From the NCBI GenBank assembly GCA_003339645.1, contig QNUV01000021.1, positions 310,001-374,000 on the forward strand: DNA of 64,000 nt. The letters are read 5' to 3'. The position numbers and the translations under genes were made by a program. The notes below the pieces were generated by a model. The model saw only the letters and a program-made list of their open reading frames with translations. It had not been told where the DNA came from and did no database searches. How positions within the stretch are numbered: the first letter of the stretch is position 1; every line of letters starts with the position of its first letter. Source of the DNA: Microbacterium arborescens. GTDB taxonomy: Bacteria > Actinomycetota > Actinomycetes > Actinomycetales > Microbacteriaceae. Below are positions 43,396 through 52,484 of the stretch, piece after piece.

Positions 43396-45807
43396 GTGAC
43401 CGCGTCCACCGACCACCTCCGTCCCCTGCTCGACCAGCTCACCCTCGAGGACAAGGCCGCCCTCGTCCAGGGCGCCGACTTCTGGACGACGGTGCCGCTG
43501 CCGGCGATCGGGCTGCGGGCGATGACCCTCTCGGACGGACCCGCGGGTGTGCGCGGCCCCCGCTGGGACGAACGCGATCCCTCGCTGAACCTGCCCTCGG
43601 GCTCCGCGCTGGCGGCATCGTGGGACGCCGACCTCGCCTACCGCTACGGCGCCGCCTCGGCATCCGAGGCCCGCCGCAAGGGCGTCGACGTCGTGCTCGG
43701 ACCCACCATCAACCTGCACCGCACCCCGCTCGGCGGACGGCACTTCGAGTGCCTGTCGGAGGACCCCGAGCTCACCGGCGAGCTCGGCGCCGCCTACGTG
43801 CGCGGCCTGCAGGACAACGGGGTCGCCGCGACGCCCAAGCACTACGTCGCCAACGACTCCGAGACCGACCGCTTCACCGTCGACGTGCAGGTGGACGAGC
43901 GCGCCCTGCGCGAGCTCTACCTCGCCCCCTTCGAACGGACGGTCACGGATGCCGGCGCCTGGGCCCTCATGAGCTCGTACAACTCCGTCGACGGCGTCAC
44001 GATGACCGAGAACGCCCTCCTCGAGACGCCGCTGAACACCGAGTGGGGCTTCGACGGCGTCGTCATCAGCGACTGGACCGCGGTGCGATCCCTCGGCGCC
44101 GTGCCCGCGGCACAGGACCTCGCCATGCCGGGACCGGCGCCGGCGTACGCCGACCTCGTCGCCGCCGTGCGCGACGGGCGCGTCGACGAGGCCGACCTCG
44201 ACCGCAAGGTGCTGCGCATCCTGCTGCTCGCCGAGCGGGTCGGTGCCCTGGGCGACGGCGCGCCGAGCGAGACGGCCCCGGTCGACGGCGTCGCCTTCGC
44301 GCGGGAGGCGGCGGTCGCCGGAACCGTGCTGCTGCGCAACGACGGCCTCCTGCCCCTCGACACCACGCCGCTTCGCCGCGTCGCGGTCGTCGGCCAAAAC
44401 GCCCGCGACGCCCGGACGCAGGGTGGCGGGTCGGCGACGGTCGTGCCCGCGCGGGTGGTGTCGCCGCTCGACGCTCTGCGCGAAGCCCTGCCCGGTGCCG
44501 AGGTGCGCTTCGAGATCGGCGCCGTCGTGCAGGAGGGCGTCGCCGAGCTGCCGCTGTCGCAGCTGACGAACCCCGTGACCGGAGAGCCCGGCATGCGCGT
44601 GAGCTTCCTCGACGCCGCCGGCGGCGAGATCTTCGCCGAGGACCGCCGCTCGACCGCCCTCGTGTGGTTCGGCGGCGACGCCCCCATCGGCGAGAGCGCG
44701 ACGATCGTCTACGAGACACGGCTCACCCCGGCCGAGTCCGGCGAGATCGAGCTCGGCTTCGCCGGGGCGAACCCGGGCCGCCTCTTCGTCGACGGCGAGC
44801 TGCGTCTCGACGACGCCCCCGTGCTGACGGGCACCGACCTCGGCGCCGCGTTCCTCAACCCGCCTTCGCTCACCGCGCCGGTGACCGTGACGGCCGGTAC
44901 GCCCGTCGACATCCGGGTGGAGTTCGCGCGGGCGGGGGACGGCGCGATCGCCGGCGCGTTCTCCGCCACCCTCGGCATCGCCCCCGAGCGCACCGATCCC
45001 GACGAGCTGATCGCCCGCGCGGTCGACGCCGCCGCCGCGGCCGAGATCGCGGTCGTCGTCGTGGGCACGAACTCCAAGGTCGAGTCCGAGGGCTACGACC
45101 GGACAGACCTCGACCTCCCCGGCCGCCAGGACGACCTCGTGCGGGCCGTCGCCGCGACGGGAACCCCGACGATCGTCATCGTCAACGCGGGATCCCCTGT
45201 CGTGCTGCCGTGGGCCGGCGACGTCGCCGCGGTGCTGCAGGGCTACTTCGGCGGCCAGGAGTTCGGCCACGCCCTCGCCGACATCCTCACCGGCGCCGCG
45301 GAGCCCGGCGGCCGCCTCCCCACGACCTGGCCCGCCGCACTGGCCGACGTCCCGGTCACCGAGGTGACCCCCTCGGACGGCGTGCTGCGCTACGCCGAGG
45401 GCATCCACGTCGGCTACCGGGCCTGGCTGCGAGACGACGTCGAGCCCGCTTTCGTCTTCGGACACGGGCTCGGCTATACGACCTGGCGATGGGATGCCGC
45501 GCAGCGCCACGGCGACACGCTCACGGTGACGCTCACCAACACCGGTGATCGCGCCGGCAAGCAGGTCGTGCAGGTCTACGCCGAGCGGCCCGGCTCCGCC
45601 GTCGACCGCCCGGTGCGGTGGCTCGTCGGATTCGCCGTCGTGCGCGCCGAGGCCGGACAGACGGTGTCGGTCGACATCGCGGTCGACCCGCGTCGCCTCG
45701 CGCACTGGGACGGCGCCTGGGTCGTCGAGCCCGGCGCCTATACCCTGCACACGGGAGCATCGGTGGCCGAGCTCCCGCTCACCGCCGAGTGGGAGGTTCC
45801 CGCATGA
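43396..45807 (+). CDS. GH3 beta-glycosidase with PA14 insert, intracellular
   Basis: This 803-residue enzyme has the GH3 barrel (about 1-290) with nucleophile D226 in VISDWTAVRS, the (alpha/beta)6 domain interrupted by a PA14 domain (about 395-535), and a C-terminal fibronectin-like domain (about 680-790). The architecture fits beta-glucosidases acting on oligosaccharides or plant glycosides. No signal peptide is seen. The GTG start has GGAG upstream. It overlaps the serine hydrolase gene by four bases. Confidence 0.92.
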   Translation: MTASTDHLRPLLDQLTLEDKAALVQGADFWTTVPLPAIGLRAMTLSDGPAGVRGPRWDERDPSLNLPSGSALAASWDADLAYRYGAASASEARRKGVDVVLGPTINLHRTPLGGRHFECLSEDPELTGELGAAYVRGLQDNGVAATPKHYVANDSETDRFTVDVQVDERALRELYLAPFERTVTDAGAWALMSSYNSVDGVTMTENALLETPLNTEWGFDGVVISDWTAVRSLGAVPAAQDLAMPGPAPAYADLVAAVRDGRVDEADLDRKVLRILLLAERVGALGDGAPSETAPVDGVAFAREAAVAGTVLLRNDGLLPLDTTPLRRVAVVGQNARDARTQGGGSATVVPARVVSPLDALREALPGAEVRFEIGAVVQEGVAELPLSQLTNPVTGEPGMRVSFLDAAGGEIFAEDRRSTALVWFGGDAPIGESATIVYETRLTPAESGEIELGFAGANPGRLFVDGELRLDDAPVLTGTDLGAAFLNPPSLTAPVTVTAGTPVDIRVEFARAGDGAIAGAFSATLGIAPERTDPDELIARAVDAAAAAEIAVVVVGTNSKVESEGYDRTDLDLPGRQDDLVRAVAATGTPTIVIVNAGSPVVLPWAGDVAAVLQGYFGGQEFGHALADILTGAAEPGGRLPTTWPAALADVPVTEVTPSDGVLRYAEGIHVGYRAWLRDDVEPAFVFGHGLGYTTWRWDAAQRHGDTLTVTLTNTGDRAGKQVVQVYAERPGSAVDRPVRWLVGFAVVRAEAGQTVSVDIAVDPRRLAHWDGAWVVEPGAYTLHTGASVAELPLTAEWEVPA

Positions 45808-46949
45808 CCACTGAGCCGACGACCGAGCTGACCGGCGTCCTGCACGGGCGGGCCGACGATCGCCTGACCGAGGTGGTGACCGAGCTCGAGGGGCTGCTCA
45901 CCGCCGATCCCGACCTGTCGTTCCAGGTCGCGGCGATCCACCGCGGCCGCACGGTGCTCGACGCGTGGGGCGGTCCGCACCTGAACGGCGAGTCCGTCAT
46001 CGTGCCGTACTCGGTCACCAAGAACACGATCGGGCTCTCCGTCGGCCTGCTCGTCGAACGCGGCGAGATCGACCTCGATGAGCGCGTCGCGCACTACTGG
46101 CCCGAGTTCGCCGCGAAGGGCAAGGGGGCCGTGACCGTCCGTCAGCTGCTGTCACATCAGGCCGGCCTCCCCCAGACCGACGATCCCCTCACGTGGGACG
46201 AGCTGCTCGACCACCACGCCGCCGCCGCGCGGCTGGCCGACGCGACGCCGTTCTGGCACCCCGGCAGCGCCTTCGGCTACCACGCCATCACGATCGGCAG
46301 CCTCGGCGACGAGCTCGTGTACCGCGTGACCGGCCGCACGCTCCACGAGTTCTACGAGACCGAGATCCGCGCGCCGCACGCGATCGACTTCCACCTCGGG
46401 CTCCCCGCCGACCTCGAGCACCGCCGCGTCGATGTTCTGCCGATGATCCGGCCCGTCTCCGACACGGCCGAACGACCCTCGTCCGCGCTCGGGCCACGGG
46501 TGTTCGCGCCCCCGGCGGGCGGCCTCGACCTCGCCAACTCCCCGCGCAGCTGGCGCTACGGGCATCCGGCCGGCAGCGGTACCGGGTCGGCCCGCGGGCT
46601 GGCGCGCCTGTTCGCGGCCATGGTCACCGGGGTCGACGGTGCCGCACCGGTGCTCGGCGCCGACACGGTCGCCGCGATCGGCCAGCAGCAGGTCCGCGGC
46701 TACGACGAAGTGCTCCACCAGCACGACCGCGCACACGCCATCGTCTTCCAGAAACCCTCGCAGCAGCTCGCGTTCGGCGGCCCGCGCGCGTTCGGGCACG
46801 ACGGAGCCGCCGGCGCGCTCGCGTGCGTGGACCCCGAGACGGGGCTCGCCTTCGCCTGGACGATCGCCCGCGGCCCCTGGCCCGGCGGCGCCGATCCGCG
46901 CGCCGTGGCGCTGGCCGCTCGGCTCGGCCGCATCCTGGGCGACGCATGA
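45804..46949 (+). CDS. Beta-lactamase-fold serine hydrolase (esterase type)
   Basis: This 381-residue protein belongs to the class C beta-lactamase/family VIII esterase group. The catalytic SxxK is S70-V-T-K73, with a candidate tyrosine Y159 and a late FGHDGAAG segment that fills the usual HTG/KTG place. No signal peptide is present, so a cytoplasmic esterase removing acyl groups from imported glycosides is more likely than drug resistance (inference). It is translationally coupled to the GH3 and GH78 genes on both sides. Confidence 0.82.
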   Translation: MTTEPTTELTGVLHGRADDRLTEVVTELEGLLTADPDLSFQVAAIHRGRTVLDAWGGPHLNGESVIVPYSVTKNTIGLSVGLLVERGEIDLDERVAHYWPEFAAKGKGAVTVRQLLSHQAGLPQTDDPLTWDELLDHHAAAARLADATPFWHPGSAFGYHAITIGSLGDELVYRVTGRTLHEFYETEIRAPHAIDFHLGLPADLEHRRVDVLPMIRPVSDTAERPSSALGPRVFAPPAGGLDLANSPRSWRYGHPAGSGTGSARGLARLFAAMVTGVDGAAPVLGADTVAAIGQQQVRGYDEVLHQHDRAHAIVFQKPSQQLAFGGPRAFGHDGAAGALACVDPETGLAFAWTIARGPWPGGADPRAVALAARLGRILGDA

Positions 46950-49732
46950 CCGCCGCGATCGCGACGCTGCGTGCCGAGCTGCGCGACGACACCGCTTTCG
47001 TCGCCACCCCGACACCGCGGCTGAGCTGGACCGTCCGGACGGACGAGTCCGACTGGATGCAGCGACGCGCCGAGATCGACGACGGTTCGGGTGCGGTCGC
47101 CCTCGAGCACGACGAGAGCGCGCTCGTGACGTGGCCGTTCGCCCCGCTCGCGCCCGGGGAGGCGAGGCGCGTGCGCATCCGCGTCGAGGGCGCCTCGGGC
47201 ACGATGACCCCCTGGAGCGACGACCTCGTCGTCACCGCGGCCTTCCTCGCCGACGACGAGTGGGTCGCCGAGCCCGTCGGGTTGGCCGCCCCGCAGCGTC
47301 CCGCCCAGCCCACCGTCGTCCGCACCCGGTTCCGGCCGCCCCGGCCCGTCGCCCGCGCGATCCTCTTCTGGACGGCGCTCGGGTCGGCAGAGCCCGAGAT
47401 CAACGGCGTCGCCGTCTCGGACGAGGTGCTCGCCCCGGGCTGGACCGCCTACCGCGATCGTCTCGTGCACGAGACCGTCGATGTCACCGATCTCGTCCGC
47501 GACGGCGAGAACGAGCTGACCGCGACCCTCGCGGGCGCCTGGTACACCGAGAAGTACGGCTTCTTCGCGTTCGCCGATCGGTTGTACGGCGACCAGCCGT
47601 CGTTCCTCGCGCAGCTGCGGGTGACCTATGACGACGGCTCCGCCGAGACCCTCGCCGCGACCGGCGCGGGATGGGAGGCCGCGGGCGACGGACCCGTCGT
47701 CGACTCCGGCATCTACGCGGGCGAGCACCAGGATCTCGCACGCACGGCGACCGCGTTCTCGCCGGCGCGGGTCGGCGCGTCGGCACGTCCCGGTTACGAG
47801 AACGTGCCGACGCCGGAGGCTCGCATCGCCCCGCCCGTTCGCCGCACCCAGGCGCTTGCGGTGTCCGAGGTGCTCACCACGCCGTCGGGCGGGCGCATCC
47901 TCGACTTCGGCCAGAACCTCGTCGGGCGGCTGCGGCTGCGCGTGCGCGGCCGGGCCGGTCAGCGCGTCGTCATCCGCCACGCCGAGGTGCTCGAGGACGG
48001 CGAGCTGGCGCTGCGTCCGTTGCGCAACGCAGCGGCGACGGCGACGTTCGACCTCTCGGGCGGCGAGGACGTCCTCGAGTCGCGCTTCACCTTCTACGGG
48101 TTCCGGTACGCCGAGATCACCGGTGCCGACATCGACCCTGCCGACATCGAAGCCGTCGTCCTGCACACCGACATGACCCGCACCGGATGGTTCGCCTCGT
48201 CCGACCCGCTGATCGACCGGCTGCACGAGAACGTCGTGTGGGGCATGCGGGGCAACTTCCTCTCGATCCCCACCGACTGTCCGCAGCGCGACGAGCGTCT
48301 GGGCTGGACCGGCGACCTGCAGGTCTTCGCGCCGACGGCATCCTTCCTCTACGACTGCGCCGGCTTCCTGACGTCGTGGCTGCGCGACCTCGCTCACGAG
48401 CAGCGCCGCAGCGGCGGCTCGGTGCCCGTCGTCGTCCCCGCTGCCCTCACGGGCTTCGGGGCGTTCGGGGTGAGCCCCGCAGCGTGGGGCGACGCCGCGA
48501 CGGTCGTGCCCACCGTGATGCACGAGCGCTTCGGCGATCGCGACGTCGTCGCCGCGCAGTACGCGAGCATGCGCTCGTGGGTCGACGCGGTGGCCGCCGA
48601 CGCAGGCGACAGCGGGCTGTGGGCCGGACGCATGCAGCTGGGCGACTGGCTCGACCCCGCCGCTCCCCCCGACAAGCCGGGCCAGGCGAAGGTCGACTCC
48701 GACATCGTCGCGAGCGCGTACTTCGCCCGCTCGCTGCGGCAGGTCGCCGACGCCGCCGGGCTGCTCGGGTTCGACGCGGACGCCGCTCACTACGGAGCGC
48801 TCGCGGAGCGCAGCCGGAAGGCCTTCGTCGCGGAGTACGTCACCCCCGCCGGCCGGATGGTCAGCGATGCCCCGACCGCCTACGCCCTGGCGCTCGAGTT
48901 CGACCTCGTCGTCGACCCGCCGGTGCGCGCGGCCCTCGCCTCCCGGCTGGCCGACCTCGTCCGCGAGGGCGGCTACCGCATCGGCACCGGATTCGTCGGC
49001 ACGCCGCTGGTGGCGGACGCCCTCGCCGAGGGAGGACGGCTGGATGCCGCGGAGCGCCTCCTCACGCAGACGGAGTGCCCGTCGTGGCTGTACCCGGTCA
49101 CGCAGGGCGCGACGACCGTCTGGGAACGCTGGGACTCACTGCTGCCCGACGGAAGCGTGAACCCGGGCGAGATGACGTCGTTCAACCACTACGCCCTCGG
49201 CGCGGTCGCCGACTGGCTGCACCGCACGGTCGCGGGGCTCGCCCCGGCAGCCCCGGGCTATCGGCGGATCCGGGTCGCTCCCCGCCCGCTGCGCTCGCTC
49301 GACCACGCCTCGGCGCGCCACTTCACGCCGTACGGCGAGGCGAGCGTGGCCTGGCGCCGCGACGGCGGGGAGATCGTCGTGACGGCGACCGTGCCGCCGA
49401 GCACCCGCGCCGACGTCGACCTGCCGGGGCTGCGCGGCCTGAGCGCCGAGGTCGGTTCGGGAACGCACGAGTGGCGTTTCGCAGCTGAGAGCGCGCCGGC
49501 GCTCCCGCCGCTCGACGGCCTGAGCGCTTCGCTCGCCGACGTGATCGACGATCCGCGGGCGTACGGCGCGCTGCTCGGCGCGCTCGAGCAGCACGCCCCC
49601 GACCGGGTGCCGGCCGTCCGCGACGAGACCCGCTGGGGCGCCGGCCGCACGGTGAGCTCGGTCCTCATGTTCAGCCCGCCCGACCTCCTCAGGGCGGTCG
49701 ACTCCGCCATCCGCGAGGCCACCGCGCGCTGA
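46946..49732 (+). CDS. Alpha-L-rhamnosidase, GH78
   Basis: This 928-residue enzyme shows the GH78 order: N-terminal beta-domains, an (alpha/alpha)6 barrel from about 430 with the conserved DCPQRDERLGWTGD (about 444-457, containing the catalytic acidic residues) and a terminal beta-domain with WLYPVTQGATTVWERWDS before it. It removes alpha-linked L-rhamnose from rhamnogalacturonan fragments or plant glycosides. No signal peptide is seen. The rhamnose released can enter rhaM/rhaI at the right end of the window. Confidence 0.93.
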   Translation: MTAAIATLRAELRDDTAFVATPTPRLSWTVRTDESDWMQRRAEIDDGSGAVALEHDESALVTWPFAPLAPGEARRVRIRVEGASGTMTPWSDDLVVTAAFLADDEWVAEPVGLAAPQRPAQPTVVRTRFRPPRPVARAILFWTALGSAEPEINGVAVSDEVLAPGWTAYRDRLVHETVDVTDLVRDGENELTATLAGAWYTEKYGFFAFADRLYGDQPSFLAQLRVTYDDGSAETLAATGAGWEAAGDGPVVDSGIYAGEHQDLARTATAFSPARVGASARPGYENVPTPEARIAPPVRRTQALAVSEVLTTPSGGRILDFGQNLVGRLRLRVRGRAGQRVVIRHAEVLEDGELALRPLRNAAATATFDLSGGEDVLESRFTFYGFRYAEITGADIDPADIEAVVLHTDMTRTGWFASSDPLIDRLHENVVWGMRGNFLSIPTDCPQRDERLGWTGDLQVFAPTASFLYDCAGFLTSWLRDLAHEQRRSGGSVPVVVPAALTGFGAFGVSPAAWGDAATVVPTVMHERFGDRDVVAAQYASMRSWVDAVAADAGDSGLWAGRMQLGDWLDPAAPPDKPGQAKVDSDIVASAYFARSLRQVADAAGLLGFDADAAHYGALAERSRKAFVAEYVTPAGRMVSDAPTAYALALEFDLVVDPPVRAALASRLADLVREGGYRIGTGFVGTPLVADALAEGGRLDAAERLLTQTECPSWLYPVTQGATTVWERWDSLLPDGSVNPGEMTSFNHYALGAVADWLHRTVAGLAPAAPGYRRIRVAPRPLRSLDHASARHFTPYGEASVAWRRDGGEIVVTATVPPSTRADVDLPGLRGLSAEVGSGTHEWRFAAESAPALPPLDGLSASLADVIDDPRAYGALLGALEQHAPDRVPAVRDETRWGAGRTVSSVLMFSPPDLLRAVDSAIREATAR

Positions 49733-49799
49733 GCAGCGCCACGCCTCGACCCCGACCCGGCCCGACCCTCCCGATCCCGTTCCCGCCCAGGAGGCATGA

Positions 49800-51557
49800 A
49801 TGTTCGACCGCGCCACGACCTTCGGCGAAGCCCTCGACGACCCCGCCGCGCGCGCCATCCTCGAGCGGTACATGCCCGGGGTCGCCGCCTCGCCGATGGC
49901 GACCCAGTTCCGGGGCGGTCGTCTCGGCCAGCTCGTCGCGATCGTGCCGGCGCTCGAGGACCTCGCCGAGCGCGAGCGCTTCTTCGCGGCTCTCGCCGAG
50001 GTCGGCAGCGGCGCGCCCCGACCGCCGTACGCGCCGGCGCTCGAGCCCGATCCCGCATACGAGGGCGACGACGTCGCGCGCGGGTCGGCTGCGCTCGACG
50101 TACCGGCGAGCGCCGCCCTGTGGGACCCGATCGAGATCCGCATCACCGGCCCCGCCCACGGCAACCCCTTCGTCGACGTCGAGCTCGACGCGATCTTCGA
50201 GAGGGACGGCGCCGAGGTGCGGGTCGGCGGCTTCTACGACGGCGACGGCGTCTACGTCATCCGCGCCCTCGCCGACGCTCTCGGCGCCTGGACCTTCCGC
50301 ACCCGGTCGACGGCGCGGTCGCTCGACGGCATCACCGGCGCTCTCGAGGTCGTCACGGCACGCGCGGGCTCGCACGGACCGGTTCGCGTCGACGGCTTCC
50401 ACTTCCGGCACGCCGACGGCACGAGACACCGTCCGCTCGGGACGACGGCGTACGCCTGGACGCACCAGCCCGACGAGCTGCAGGAGCAGACGCTGTCGAC
50501 CCTCGCTGCGGCATCCTTCGCGAAGCTCCGCATGTGCGTCTTCCCGAAGTCGTACCTGTACAACAGCGACGAGCCGGCCGACTTCCCCTTCGTCGGCAGC
50601 CTCTCGGACGGTTTCGACCTCGAGCGCTTCGACCCCGCGCACTTCCGCCGCCTCGAGAGGCGGATCGCCCAGCTCGGCGAGCTCGGCATCGAGGCCGACG
50701 TCATCCTCTTCCACGCCTACGACCGATGGGGTTTCGCCGACCTCGGACCGGCCGTCGACGAGCGCTACCTGCGTTACGTCGTGCGACGCCTGTCGGGCTA
50801 TGCGAACGTGTGGTGGTCGATGGCCAACGAGTACGACCTGCTGTGGTCGAAGGACCTCGACGACTGGGAGCGGCTCGCCGCCGTCGTCGGCGAAGAGGAC
50901 GCGTTCGGTCACCTCAACTCGATCCACAACTGCCGACCGGTCTACGACTACGACAAGCCCTGGATCACCCACGTCAGCATCCAGCGGGTCGACGTCTACC
51001 GCACGGCCGAGAACACCGATCAGTGGCGCGAGCAGTGGGGAAAGCCCGTCGTCATCGACGAGTGCGCCTACGAGGGCGACATCGACCAGGGCTGGGGCAA
51101 CATCACCGGCGAGGAGATGACGCGGAGATTCTGGGAGGGCGCGGTGCGCGGCGGCTACGTCGGCCATGGCGAGACCTACTACCCGCCCGCGCACGGCCGC
51201 GATGACGAGATCCTCTGGTGGTCGAAGGGCGGCGAGCTGCACGGGTCGTCCCCCGAGCGCATCGCGTTCCTGGAGCGCCTCCAGTCCGAGTCGCCGACCG
51301 GGGTGTGGGACCCCCTGCCGAGCGACTGGGACGTGCCGTGGGGCGGGGTCGCGGGAGCCGTGAAGATCGGCTACTTCGGATTCAACCGCCCACGGTTCCG
51401 CAACGTCATCCTCGAGGAGGGCGCCTGGCGGGTCGAGGTCGTCGACACCTGGAACATGACCGTCGAGCCGGTGCCGGGCGAGCATCGCGGCCAGCTGCGC
51501 GTCGAGCTTCCCGGCCGCCCCTACATGGCCATCCGCCTCACCCGTCTCTCCGACTGA
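49800..51557 (+). CDS. DUF5060/DUF4038/DUF5605 glycosidase, candidate apiosidase
   Basis: This 585-residue protein has an N-terminal DUF5060 beta-sandwich (about 105-195), a DUF4038-type TIM barrel (about 200-480) and a C-terminal DUF5605 beta-domain (about 500-585). DUF4038 defines the GH140 family, whose founding member is an apiosidase acting on rhamnogalacturonan II side chains. Candidate catalytic residues are E344 in WWSMANEYD and E421 in VVIDECAYEG. No signal peptide is present. AGGAGG five bases upstream sets the start. It lies directly before the putative apiose catabolic operon, which strengthens the apiosidase reading, but another specificity remains possible. Confidence 0.75.
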   Translation: MFDRATTFGEALDDPAARAILERYMPGVAASPMATQFRGGRLGQLVAIVPALEDLAERERFFAALAEVGSGAPRPPYAPALEPDPAYEGDDVARGSAALDVPASAALWDPIEIRITGPAHGNPFVDVELDAIFERDGAEVRVGGFYDGDGVYVIRALADALGAWTFRTRSTARSLDGITGALEVVTARAGSHGPVRVDGFHFRHADGTRHRPLGTTAYAWTHQPDELQEQTLSTLAAASFAKLRMCVFPKSYLYNSDEPADFPFVGSLSDGFDLERFDPAHFRRLERRIAQLGELGIEADVILFHAYDRWGFADLGPAVDERYLRYVVRRLSGYANVWWSMANEYDLLWSKDLDDWERLAAVVGEEDAFGHLNSIHNCRPVYDYDKPWITHVSIQRVDVYRTAENTDQWREQWGKPVVIDECAYEGDIDQGWGNITGEEMTRRFWEGAVRGGYVGHGETYYPPAHGRDDEILWWSKGGELHGSSPERIAFLERLQSESPTGVWDPLPSDWDVPWGGVAGAVKIGYFGFNRPRFRNVILEEGAWRVEVVDTWNMTVEPVPGEHRGQLRVELPGRPYMAIRLTRLSD

Positions 51558-51584
51558 CCCCGCCCCCCGCGCGGGCACCCACCT

Positions 51585-51641
51585 CGAGGTCCCCGTTCGG
51601 CCGGGTATGGGACCCGGATAATCGGCCGAAGTGGGACCTCG
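51585..51641. repeat. 57-bp dyad repeat element, copy 1 (terminator position)
   Basis: The left arm CGAGGTCCCCGTTCGGCCG (51585-51603) pairs with 51623-51641 (two mismatches) around a 19-base loop. Copy 2 at 61226-61282 has the same arm length, the same loop length and a left arm identical at 18 of 19 positions. Both copies lie between convergent genes, so this looks like a REP-like element used as a bidirectional terminator. Confidence 0.75.
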
Positions 51642-51660
51642 CGGTTCTGTGAGCGGCCGG

Positions 51661-52377
51661 TCAGGGGGCGATGCGGCGGGCGGCGGTGGCCATGTGGGTG
51701 GCCATGGCCGAGGCCGCGGCATCCTCGTCGCCGGCGGCGACGGCCCGCGCGATCTCCTCGTGCTCGGCGAGGGCGCGGCGCGCCTGCTCGTCGTCGTGCA
51801 CCGCACGGTCGGCGTAGACCTGCAGCAGCGACCGCACGACGTGGAGCAGATCGATCAGCATCGTGTTGCCGGCGATGCGGGCCAGCTCGTGGTGGAACGC
51901 CAGGTCGGCGCGGGCGAACGCGCCGAGGTCGCCGAGCGTCGACCGCATCCGCTCGACGTGAGCCTCGAGGTCGCCCGAACCGTCCGCCGCGGCGGCGAGG
52001 CGGGCGACGTAGATCTCCAGTCCCGATCGCAGCTCGATCAGCTCGTGCGTGTTCCGCTCTCCGATGAGCAGCCCCCACCGCAGCGTCTGCGGCAGCAGCT
52101 CGCTCGCCGCACCGCGCAGGTACGTGCCCGAGCCGGGGCGCACGTCGACGATGCCGAGGATCTCGAGGGCGGCGAGCGCCTCGCGCACGGCCGATCGGCC
52201 GACTTCGAGCGTCGCGGCGAGCTGTCGCTCCGGAGGCAGCCGCGTTCCCGGGGCGACCTCGCCCGACGTGAACAGGTCGAGCAGGCGCCGAGCCACCTCC
52301 GAGACGGGGGTGCGCGCCGGGAGCGCCGCGAGGGATGCCGCGAGGTCGGGCGATCCGTCGGAGCGATAGGCGGGCAT
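51661..52377 (-). CDS. GntR/FadR-family regulator of the apiose operon
   Basis: This 238-residue protein has a GntR winged helix at about 22-90 (LPPERQLAATLEVGRSAVREALAALEILGIVDVRPGSGTYL in pattern) and an FCD ligand domain at about 100-225 with the metal-binding histidines in FHHELARIAGN and AEHEEIA. FCD regulators usually sense small organic or sugar acids, which fits apionate or a later intermediate. It diverges from the MFS-lerK-apnL operon. TAGGTT seven bases before the ATG suggests a leaderless transcript. Confidence 0.9.
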   Translation of the reverse strand: MPAYRSDGSPDLAASLAALPARTPVSEVARRLLDLFTSGEVAPGTRLPPERQLAATLEVGRSAVREALAALEILGIVDVRPGSGTYLRGAASELLPQTLRWGLLIGERNTHELIELRSGLEIYVARLAAAADGSGDLEAHVERMRSTLGDLGAFARADLAFHHELARIAGNTMLIDLLHVVRSLLQVYADRAVHDDEQARRALAEHEEIARAVAAGDEDAAASAMATHMATAARRIAP

Positions 52378-52384
52378 GACGACA

Positions 52385-52432
52385 AACCTACCCGGCGCCC
52401 CTCGGGTTGCAATTGGTCAACCGGTTTGCCAA
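52385..52432. promoter_or_regulatory. Divergent promoters and GntR operator
   Basis: The dyad TTGGTCAACCGGTTTGCCAA (52413-52432) matches its complement at 16 of 20 positions and is a strong GntR operator candidate. For the regulator, TTGCAA (52412-52407), 16 bases, TAGGTT (52390-52385) and seven bases lead to the ATG on the minus strand. The same TTGCAA is a palindrome and could serve as -35 for the transporter operon, placing the operator in its spacer and -10 region. Confidence 0.65.
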
Positions 52433-52484
52433 ACTAGCCGAGCGATGAGGCAACCCATCGCGCAACCGACGATGGGAAGTCAGC

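Noticed and set aside
42394-45750. 1118-codon open frame on the minus strand opposite DppF and GH3
   Set aside because: No domain or plausible start; the plus strand has intact ABC ATPase and GH3 motifs. High G+C leaves antisense frames open.
45804-46949. Beta-lactamase (antibiotic resistance) for the SxxK protein
   Set aside because: No export signal and placement between glycosidase genes; an esterase-type role is more likely.
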